A stretch of 64,000 nucleotides of DNA from Candolleomyces eurysporus (taxonomy: Eukaryota > Basidiomycota > Agaricomycetes > Agaricales > Psathyrellaceae), in NCBI GenBank assembly GCA_027579435.1, contig JANBPK010001487.1, forward strand, positions 16,211-80,210, given 5' to 3'. This document shows positions 49,124 through 59,033 of this stretch, in pieces. A program made the translations under genes and the position numbers. Position 1 is the first letter of the stretch. Each line of letters begins with the position of its first letter. The notes under the pieces were generated by a model that was not told the DNA's origin, searched no databases, and saw nothing but the letters and a program-made list of their open reading frames with translations.

Positions 49124-50340
49124 GGTGTAACTATTTCTTATCTATGAAAACTGTGAGCACTTTTCTCCTTCTTACCTGTACCACTGTATTCCTCCTGACC
49201 AACCACATATCGCACTATATGGATTTGCTACACCAAAATTTAACACCTGCTCAAGCTTTCATGGATCCGATTTGGCGTTTCCGTTCCTCGATCCTTTCCT
49301 CCGCCTCCGTCCAAAAGTCTCTTCCCGCCGACCTTCCATCCCATTCACGTACTATTTGTTGATGAGAGCGCCTAATCATCGCATACTCCAAAAACTGGGG
49401 CGTCCGCCCTTCATGAGAGGAAATTTCGGTAAAACCAACGATAGCTCGCGAGTCGAGGCCTCCGGTGTAAATAGCCATGATGTCCGCCAAGTGTAGGTCG
49501 CTCAAGGTGCTGTTTGGATCGGAGCAGTACACCCACGCAATAAATACCCTCAAAGTTGGTCGACAGGACGAAATGGTCCTTTCCACCACCTTGACGAGCC
49601 CTCCTAGAGGCCAGGATTCTACGTGGGTAGATACGTGCGTGAGGTGTGGTAAATGTTGTAATGTCTCGAATTTCCAGCTACCCTGTCGCCCAAAGGACAT
49701 TCGGATGAACTCGATATGCGTGACATTTCTGAAAAATGGGAAAGAGAAATCACAATTTCCGTGATTAAGCGTGTGGCGGCAGGTGAGTGAGAGACGGGCT
49801 GGTCCAATGAGGGAATTTGAACTTGAGCTCAAGAACCTCTGCGAAAAAAGATATCCTAGATAGCCCCATAACAAAAGTGTTTCGGCGTTTTGACATGCTT
49901 CAACAACGTTTACCACACCTGAGGTCGCAAATTGATTGAAGTCGAAGAAGAGGGTCCTGACATGGGAAGCGAGGTATTCTTGCGGTTTGCTTGTAGATGG
50001 ATCTTGCATGGTGCTATAAAATGCCCGGAACCTCTGCGCTACATCGAAGAAAAGGAGTCGACGATAGATGATCGGCTCCACCCTGTCAAAAATGAGCGTG
50101 ATGACGATGCATTTGCGACAGGTACACTTGCCACGATCGGATTTTCTTCGAGACAAGAGCACAGGTCGTTCCATATCCAGCTTCTGCCAAAAGCTCGAAA
50201 ATGATACGGCCAATGTCCTCAGGCAGTTTATCCATGTTCTCTGGAGGACTGACAAGGTCATTCATGATGAGCGACTGAAGAAAACGTGGGTGGGCCTCGT
50301 GGCCAACTCCAGCACCTAGTGGTCACGTTTATGCTGGGCG
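49124..50340. repeat. Tandem duplication unit 2 (F-box-like gene and flank)
   Basis: This is the second copy of the unit that starts at 47672. The coding parts are moderately diverged, so the duplication is not recent. Its end near 50340 is set by loss of the GTGGGCCTC-type match to 48958-49020. Confidence 0.7.
49251..50265 (-). CDS. F-box-like protein, tandem copy 2
   Basis: Two exons, 50132-50265 and 49251-50082, give 321 residues. The 49-nt intron is in the same place as in copy 1 and again GC-AG (GCAAGT...CAG). The protein starts MNDLVSPPENMDKLPEDIGRIIFELLAEAGYGTTCALVSKK, an F-box-like segment, then VEPIIYRRLLFF. It keeps the blocks HVRTLFFDF, CQNAETLLLW, FRNVTHIEFIRM and IVREWDGRS. The middle differs most from copy 1, which fits a substrate-binding region under change. 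Both frames are fully open, so both copies may be expressed. Confidence 0.8.
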
Positions 50341-51337
50341 CTTAATTTAGGACTCAGAACGTCGCTCAGCCGATGGTTCCCTAGATCTTGGTTCTGCGGT
50401 CTCCGTAGAGGAAGCGAGAAGTCCCATCCCGTTCTCATCTTGGCAGGTAGGCACGCAGCCTCATGAGAACAGCGCACGGGCCGAATCGAGTCACCCCGAC
50501 TCCCGCCTCAAGCGGGATCCTCCCACGGGTAGCCTGTCCCGCTTGCGCCACTAACCTTGGCCTCCATTCTTGTTTCTGCTCTCGTTTCTTCCTAATTGCT
50601 TTATGAGCCTACTTCTATGACCCCTTCTCCGCCCTTTTCCGTCNTTTTTTTCCCTCCGCTTAACCTTGCGATGTCCATCTTCTCAGACTTTCCACATGAC
50701 TTGTTGGAGGCGGCGGCGGGGTTGTTTTGTTATTTAACGGTGCCAGCACTTATTTTCCTCGGTTCTCCATCTAGCTTTTTGCTATGAGTGTGGCCTCCCT
50801 TTTTACAGCACTGACGAATATATAAGCCTACTTTCTATCAACGCACCAGGCCCCTTCCCACTGAATTCTCGCATCCAAGAAAGGGAAACTGTTCAAGCTA
50901 CCATACAGCGTTGGCTTCAAGAAGACGAGATAAAATCTAATACGAACAAGAGATACGCTACGTGAGCAAGCCAGCAATATGCAAAAATCCAAGAAACAGT
51001 GACGAGAAACACCAGACACGAAAGAAAACCCAGGAACATAAGCTCTATACAACGAACGTCCAAGTCGTAACCATAAAATATTCAAGCTCCAGCACTCCTC
51101 CAAGAAAGGTACCCGATGTGACTACATAATAAGACTAACCCCAAAGCAAGGGAAGAAGAAAAAAGGAAAGCTCAAGTCGTCCATCCGCGAAGGAAGGACA
51201 GGATGAGTATGTGATAATGATACATGCAAGAATGTCCGAGTCGAAACGAGATGAGAGCGATGTGTGCAAGATATGTGAGTGTCTCAAGAAAAAACTTTAG
51301 ACTCTTTTGCGTTGCCTGATTATCGACGCTGGCACGA
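50266..51337. other. Intergenic, possible F-box start remnant
   Basis: No complete gene is seen. A short plus-strand frame near 50671-50787 begins MSIFSDFPHDLLEAAAG, which resembles an F-box opening but stops soon after. An N at 50644 lies nearby. The stretch 50860-51337 is purine-rich on the plus strand and is probably 3' sequence of the next gene. Confidence 0.35.
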
Positions 51338-52028
51338 CTAGACGCGCCTGCCGAAAAGTGCAGTGCAAACTTGACGAAGCTCGAGGTATAAAGCTCGGAG
51401 TAACTAGAAAGATTCAACGCGCCGTGTCAGCAAACAACAAGATTGAAGAAACGGAACACAAGAGAACTGAACGGACTAACCCTCAAGAACCTGAATGACC
51501 GCGGCGGGCGATAGCGGGGCCTCCGCTCATTAGCGGAAGGCGCAGGCCGAGGCTGAGCGATCGGGGTGAGAGGAATATTCTCCTGAGCTTGTTCCCGCTC
51601 GGGCGAGTAAGTCTCGTAAATCGTCCCAGTTTCGCTGAGATCATCGGCATCTTCGTGGATATCTTTGCGCTGCTTCTGGTAAAGCCGCCGTTTTTCTTTC
51701 AGCAAAGCCATCGGCTAATTGAACTAATCATACTCACCTCATATGCGACGTTATATGCAAACTGGCCCGCAAATCTGGTATCAATAGTGTTCTGCAAGTA
51801 AACTTCAGCTAAAGGAGCAGCAAGAAAGAGAAACGTTGCACGGACCATTAAGGCTTCATCTACGGGTCGATTCGAGCTGGAAGGCACTGACGTCGCAGGT
51901 ACCTGAAGGAGAGATAAATCTAGGCGGACTTCGCGAGAAACGGCGCCGGGGTGACGATCTAGCATCTCCATCACCCCAGTTGAAGTCGTCATTATGAAAG
52001 AGAACGATGGCATGCTTGCAAGAGACAT
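51338..52028 (-). CDS. Small hypothetical protein
   Basis: A three-exon model (51738-52028, 51481-51675, 51338-51403) gives 183 residues with two introns of 62 and 77 nt, all in frame. The N-terminal part (TSTGVMEMLDRHPGAVSREVRLDLSLLQ, then EALMVRATFLFLAAPLAEVYLQNTIDTRFAGQFAYNVAYE) is helical and partly hydrophobic. The middle (KQRKDIHEDADDLSETGTIYETYSPE) is acidic, and the end is Pro/Arg-rich with a basic C-terminus (RPRYRPPRSFRFLR). There is no signal peptide and no recognised domain. Several close ATGs exist; the outermost is used. The coherent splice sites support a real gene, but homologues would be needed to confirm it. Confidence 0.5.
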
Positions 52029-55000
52029 GACTCTGGCAGGACGGATTTCTCAAGTCAGAGGCGTATCCGTAGCCTATAGCAGTAGTGTAGCTTCAGGCGG
52101 AAGGAGAAAGGACAGAGGAAGGATGAGTGGAGAAGCGAGAGGAAGTAAGGATGGGCGGTGACTGCCGGGGTGACTGGATTGCAAATTCGTGGTGGGGGTG
52201 GTGAAGAAAAAAAAGGGGTGCAAAGTCAAAGCCGAGGCTTCAAGTCTCTTCGGTTGCCTGAACAGCAAAATCAGGAACGGTAACAGGCAAAAAATCAAAT
52301 CACAAGGCCCCAAGAAGCTCAGTTCGAGCCTGACTCCATTCGCCGTCCGCCCGAGTTGAACTCTCTGGATTCGATCGAATGCCCTGCTCGCTGAAATGCT
52401 GTTTTCCAAGCGGATAAATGACCGAATCTGGAGAAATAAGCGTCAAGCGGCACCGTATCTCGAGATTTTGGATGGAAATGTGCCGTAATGAGGAATTGGG
52501 GCCCAAAATTCCGGTTACGAGAAGGAGCCAATCGTCGCGCCGAGATCTTCAGAGACTAGTGCTTCTACTCGTATGTTCCTGAAAACAGATAGGCCAGGGA
52601 ATAGTGGCTGAAAACAAGATAACAGCTTTAACAGTTGGCGACTGGTGGTGTGGGCCATTGGTGCGTCAATAGCTGGTTGTTTGCGAGCATCCTCTGATCC
52701 TCCTTCACAATAGCAGTTAACGGCGTCTTCCAAGTTCAAGTTCCAGCAGCCACGTCCACCTCCCCCTCTCCCCCTAGCAACATAGATGCCAACCCGGCAG
52801 GTACCACCCAATCGTGAAATGGTTCACTCCTTGCCACGACCAAGATGGACGAGGAGTTCAACCAACAGAAACCGGGTTTCTACCTCCCGAGCAGTGACAC
52901 GGAACGTCGGCTCCCGGAAACAGCTCCCTCCTTTCCTCGCAACCTCAGCCTCGAGGCCAAGCCCCAGCAGCTAACCGACAACCGAAATTGAAACCCGCCC
53001 TCGCCCCCGCCACGATACCGGCACCTCTGGACGTTGAGGACTGAACGGCCGACAAATCCAGAGCAGCTCAAGGGTCATAAAGCCAACCTCGTCAGGAGCC
53101 CTCCTGCCTTTCTTCCCCACCCCAGGGCGAAAGCAACAAATCCCTAGCCAAGACCCTGCCCCTTCAAAACGCCAACATTCTGGACGCTGACACCCATAAC
53201 TCCTCAATCTTTATCTGCTGTCCCACGAGATTTCCTCGACCGTCCCGCTAGCCCAGGTGTAAAGGGAGCTACAACCCACAAAACGCGTGGACCTTCCCCT
53301 TCTCTTCTTGCTAGCGCTCGGTGCCGCCGTCTTGCATCTTCTCCGAGATCTCAGCAATCCTCAAGCCAAATGGATCGGATGGTATCAAGTCCGCCAGGTC
53401 AACAGAGCAATACGCCTCATCTCTTCGAAATCCTCGACGCTTCTCCAGCCTGGCATCCAGGCATCACGGCAGTGAGGGCAGAGATGGATATATTCTTCAT
53501 CGCAGCCTCCATATAATGCCATGAACAAAGAATTCGGGACACCAAGAATAGTCATCGACAAAACGCTGTAGCCTGGGATGAGTACAGCTTATACTCAAGA
53601 GCAACGCGGAAGCGGCATACCACTAACGGTTGATTTCCCATTCCTTGGGCCCGGGTGTTGATTGCAGCGATTCAAAACGTCCTCTGCTTCAAAAAAAGCC
53701 TTCCCCGCTTCCCCCCAGCCTCGGGCAAATCCAACAACTACCCGTCGGCCTAAACCAGACCTCAGGATCGCTAATTGCGGAAAGGACCAACCGCCGGCCG
53801 CCAACGGCTCCAGCCCAGCTCAAGCACCAATCCCTAATGCCCCCCGACTCCGACCCCCTCGCAGCCCTGGCTTGCGCCCTGCAAACGAATGGACCCTCTC
53901 CCCCTCCTCTTTTTCTCTGCAACTCTTGCCCACGATTCCATCGATCCACCACCTAAGGTCGTGGTCTGTATGGGGACCAGGGCACCAGCTCAACAGAACG
54001 TCTTCTTGGGAGGGAACCAACACCCCGCTCCCTCGATACCGTCAATGTTCCCCCTGTATGCCAGACTGGCGTCACAGCGAAAGCAACGAGCAGGGGTGGT
54101 CGACACAGTCCTTTGGGCACCCCAAGGAGCTTGACTTGGAGGACGACGTCGAACGAGCCATTGCCAGTGACACTGGTTACGCCCTTAACGGCGCCATGGA
54201 CCAAGATGCGGCAACTTAAAACACCAGCAATGCCCATCGACGAAACACTGTAGCCCGGGATATGAGATCGACTTCCACACCAAGAAATAACAGAAGCAAC
54301 GGACCATTAACGAAAGACTTGCACTGGCTTTGGCTTCCTGCGTTCTGGTCACCGGTGTTGGACCGCAGCTACCCCAAGGCGACGATCCCAAGTAGAGAGG
54401 GTCGGATACAAGGCTTCATAATGCGTCCAAGCAGAGCACTCGATCTCTATAACCGAGGGTCGAGAAGCAACAGAGCAACTCGGGTGTTTAGAGCCCATAA
54501 GCTGGAGGATGTGCCGCACAGTATTCACTCGACCCGAGCCGGCTATGTAGCAATGTCGACTGGGCGCAGCGACAGGAGGCAAGGTGTCGTGCATGGTGAA
54601 GGGTCCTAACGTGCTAATCCAGCCATATCCCATATCCAGCAAAGAAAGTCTCTTGTGGCACCGTGGCCCTCTCGTGTCCTCTCGACAACGGTGAAGGCAG
54701 TCGAGCCTAGGCGTACCAATCTTGGAGAGCGCCTACCCCTGGGGAAGAAGGGAAACGTCCAAGGATTGTGAACCTTGTGAGGGCTACTGTTGGAGATTTG
54801 GGTGTATAAACTCAAGCGTCTTTTGCGTCCGCCGCCATCCCGGAGAAATTAAACCGTGCTGGAAGAATTCTGCGGTATATTCATTTGCTGCCTGCTGGCC
54901 TGGTGGACTGCCGAGCGTTGTATCTATCGGCCACCTTGAGCTCTTGCTGTCCGCTTTCCACTCGATGGCTTGAAGGTCGTCTTCTTTGCGTCGCCGTCCC

Positions 55001-56852
55001 TAAAGTGCATTCAAGTCAGTTTGCACGAGGCGAAACACCGCAAATGCCACTCACCCTTGCTAACGCTCCTAGGGGAAGGCTTTCTCTATTGTGTCCACAC
55101 ACCCACTGCATCTCGCTCTAGCTTGTCTAATTTGCTTTACTGCCGTCGCACAATGCTCTCGCCAATGGTGACTAGCACCACCCAGCAGATTCCCCTATTC
55201 CCCTCCTGAACCTCCGTAGCTCAACAAACATGACACCCCTTGGAGCTCAAGCGACCCGAAGATATCCTGGCCTTTACCAGGCATTCTATGTTGGTCGATT
55301 CAGCTAAAGATCGCAGATAAAGAAGCAAGCAGTGGGGACTGGGAGAAAGAGGAGTGGGGAGGCTGACGCCGGCCGGAGGGAGGTTGCAAAAGGTTGCGAT
55401 CAAACTCGCCAGCCATTCCAACTCCATCCAGTCCACAATGAACTGCTTGGCCTCAAGCTGTTCAGCCTATTTACTCATACCTACAAGCTGTATTCTCGAC
55501 CTGCAATTTTATCTCACTCGCCCCGTCGTCTACCGTGTCAGCCTCAAGTTTCAAGCTCAAATATCGAGCCCCTCAAACGACTTTGACCAACAGGCGACCC
55601 GCCTACCCTTGGAATAGGAGGGTAGACGTCAATTCGCTGGATGGACTGAGCCTGAAATCGAACACTACCAACTGCACCGTCTCTGCGACTAGTGGACTCG
55701 CCTCCCTCCAACCATCACCCAGCTGAAGGCCGCCAAAACCGCTGAATAGGTAAGCTAGGAAATGGTGTAACTTCCCGGCCTTTATTCTCTCAGAATCCTC
55801 TGCTCATTGTTTTCTTGTTTTAGCGAGACTTCCACCGGCACGGTGAGCCTTGTCCGAGTCACCGTGGTCGAAACTATCTGAGCATGAACATGGATCTTTG
55901 GAGCTCGAGTCTTTCGCGAGAGGTGTCCACCGGCGACACTTTGGCAGTCCACTCGAGTGAGTGACCGACGTTCTACGCTGCGTGCCACCCGAGCAATAGT
56001 GGAGTAGACGGGTCACGACGTCTTTTGCAGCCTGTGGACGACTCGGCCCAGGCGGCTTTCGTACCACTTCGCCCATCAACTGGGACCAAACGTAAACCGA
56101 CCATAAAAAGTCAACCACCCAACCACCCTAGGAAATGAATTCATAAACGTTCCTTCGTCAATTTTAGTAAAAGACGGGCTATCGTGAAGTTATCTATCTC
56201 ATGATCTCTATTTCTGGGCGACGTATGGCGGAAATGAAGGCTGCAATAAATGCAGCTGAGAGATGAGAACAGTATGGAATTATAACTGAGGCGGCTTCGA
56301 CCGTCGTGCCATTTTTCCAAAGGCCACAATTTATGACAGTGACAAAGGCCAGACCATATCACTTTCTGGATGTATCGCGTAGGAGAAGCTGAGACCCCCG
56401 CACCTGGCTCGCGAAATTTAAAAGTAATCGGGTGTGCCGGGACTCGAACGGGCGCATTGACTGAAAGGGCATGCGAGTCCCACGGTTTGCGTGGGATTGT
56501 TGCTCAAAATTTGTGATCACTGGTCTGGAGAGAGGAATACGAGGAAACCTTATCCTCGATTTCATAAAGTCTATTTTTCTGTATACCACCTCCTCCTTGT
56601 ACCTCTCCACGCACCGAGGAAGAAAAAAGGTCCAAGAGGCCCCAAAATATACCGTGAGTGTCCTAAAAATGCGGTGGAAAAAAATCTGGGTTGACATCGT
56701 GCTGCAGTCGTACTCGAGGCCAACAACCAATTCTACCCTCATCCCTGTACGGTTTCCAACTCTGCAACCTGAAAATCGTATTCAACATTGCTATCTTGCT
56801 AGATCCCGTATCACACTATCCACTATCGAGCCGACGACACCCAATCTTCATC
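52029..56852. other. Gene-poor stretch with diverged internal repeats
   Basis: Only short Pro/Ser/Arg-rich frames without domains are found (the longest is plus 53662-54219). Parts look like old tandem copies of one another. A block around 53280-53330 (ACGCGTGGACCTTCCCC) resembles one near 53885-53930, and CGACAAAACGCTGTAGCCTGGGAT near 53557 resembles a block near 54239. This may be a decayed element or satellite-like remnant. A tRNA-like patch near 56430-56490 was not accepted. The last 300 bases should contain the NOP58 promoter. Confidence 0.4.
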
Positions 56853-59033
56853 ATGCTTGTCCTATACGAAACCGCTCTGGGCTACTGCCTGTTCAAGGTT
56901 TCCAATGAAGCCAAGTTGGAGAGTGCAGATCTGTACAAGGAGTTTGAGAGCCCCGAGAAAGCTAGCAAGCTGTATGTTTCGTTCCGCTTGTTGCACCCAG
57001 TGGGCTAACCGTTACCTATTTTTCTTCCTAAATCTCCCCCTCCGCACCCTCGCCTCAACAGACTAAAACTCAAGGCCATTCACCGATTCACCTCTACCGC
57101 GATTGCTGTTGAAGATATCACCGCGATGCAAGAGGGAAAGCTTGGAAAGGGCCTCAAAAAGTTTTTGACAGAAGAGGTCGTCGAGAAGGGCAAGGGGAAA
57201 GAATCCATGGTTGTTGTCGACTCCAAGCTCAGTACGAACGTTCACTCGTTTTCGCCTTGCCCACATTGACGTTATACCACTTTGTAGGTCGGTCAATTGC
57301 CAAGAAGCTCTCGATCAAGATGGCCGAAGAGTCAATAAACCCTGATTTATGGCGAGGTATTCGTTCACAACTGGCTGCCCTTCTCGACGGCCTGGACCCC
57401 AAGGATTTGGCTACCATGAGCCTCGGTCTCAGTCATTCATTGGCACGGTACGCGTATCTGTGCACTTCCCTACTTTCCGATTTACTAAAATACCGTTTGA
57501 CCAGGTTCAAGCTCAAATTCTCCCCCGACAAGGTCGACACTATGGTTGTTCAGGCCATCGCTCTCCTCGACGATCTTGACAAAGAAATCAATATTTACGC
57601 CATGCGGGTGAAGGTACACGTGTTTTATCCTTATCTTCCTGGGTTCTATCTAATACTTATGCCTATAGGAATGGTACGGCTGGCATTTCCCTGAAATGGC
57701 CAAAATCATCTCGGACAACGTCGCCTACGCCAAAATTATTCGCCATATGGGTACGTGGGGCTACTTTCCCTACCCCTACTCCCTTCTAACTGACCATTTC
57801 ATTTCTTTTGCTCCCTCCCAACAACAGGCTTCCGAACTAACGCCTCCGTCACCTCCTTTGAACACATCCTCCCCGAGGACCTCGAACTAACCCTCAAAGC
57901 CGCCGCCGAAATCTCAATGGGAACCGAGATCTCCGACTCCGACATCGCCCACATCCACCAGCTCTGCGACCAAGTCATCTCGATATCCCAATACCGCTCT
58001 CAACTCGCAGAGTACCTCAAAAACCGCATGGCCGCCATCGCACCTAACCTCACCGCTCTCGTCGGTGAGCTCGTCGGAGCGCGATTGATCAGCCATGCGG
58101 GCAGTCTGTTGAGTTTGGCCAAGTACCCTGCCAGTACGGTGCAGATCCTTGGTGCGGAGAAGGCGCTGTTCAGGGCGCTGAAGACGAAGCATGACACACC
58201 CAAGTATGGGTTAATCTACCATGCGTCGTTAATTGGCCAGGCTCCACCCAAGTTGAAGGGAAAGGTTCGTTCGATTCAACTTTTTCTTCGTCCCCACAAA
58301 TATCTGATTCCAACTCTTTTTCTCCTTTTTCTTTTGCTCCTTCCGTAGATGGCTCGTATGGTCGCAACCAAAGCTGCGCTCTCCATCCGTGTCGACGCTC
58401 TAACCGATGCCGACAACAAATCCGAAGAGTCCGCCAACTCTATCGGCGTCGAGAACCGCGCCAAGCTCGAAAAACGCCTACTTGACCTCGAGAACCAAGC
58501 CGATTACGGCGGTGTCAAATCACAAGGCTTCAGCGGGAAGAAGACGCAGAAATTCGAAATGACAGGCCAGACCCAGACTTATAACACCAAGGCGGACGTG
58601 GTTATGGATGATTTGGTGCCCACTCAGCGTGATAGCTCGGAGAGAGAGGCTGAAGCCGNTGGAGAAAGCTGTGAAAGCGGTGCTTGACGTTAAGGAGGAG
58701 AAGAAGAAAGCAAAGGAGGCGAAGAAGGCAGCTAAGAAGGCAGAAAAGGAGAAACAGAAAGCCAAGGAGGCGGCTGTCTCGGACGTGGACATGGCTGGCT
58801 CGGACGATGACGACGAGGAAGCGGAGAAGAAGAAGAGGAAGGAGGAGAAGAAGCGTAAGAGGAGGGAGGCGGAGATTGCTGGTGAACCTGGGGCATCGGC
58901 ATCGGCAGATAAGGAGGAGACTGAGGAGGAGAGAAAGGCGAGGAGGAAGGCTGAAAAGAAGGCTGCAAAGGCTGCCGCTGCGGCAGACGCTTCTTCACCG
59001 AAAAAGAAGAAGAAAAAGACGGAGTCGTCATAA
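56853..59033 (+). CDS. NOP58: Box C/D snoRNP core protein NOP58
   Basis: This nucleolar core protein of box C/D snoRNPs works with NOP56, fibrillarin and SNU13 in 2'-O-methylation and processing of rRNA. It is about 585 residues. It starts [22 protein letters not shown], the typical NOP5 N-terminal opening. A NOSIC region follows with [29 protein letters not shown], and the Nop domain contains [45 protein letters not shown] and [27 protein letters not shown]. The C-terminal tail is rich in KKE/KKD blocks and ends [10 protein letters not shown]. Seven or so short introns are present. The frame breaks at N 58659 and is restored by deleting that character (EAEAVEKAVKAV). The last codons are also copied at 61938 on. 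Confidence 0.95.

Noticed and set aside
50596..50787. Short frame with MSIFSDFPHDLLEAAAG as a third F-box gene
   Set aside because: It stops after about 40 codons and contains no further F-box blocks. It was kept only as a possible remnant.
56425..56500. tRNA-like patch on the minus strand (GTTCGAGTCCCGGCACACC) with an 8-bp inverted repeat GGGACTCG/CGAGTCCC
   Set aside because: The T-arm stem does not pair and no matching 5' acceptor strand is present, so no cloverleaf can be drawn. At best it is a decayed tRNA.
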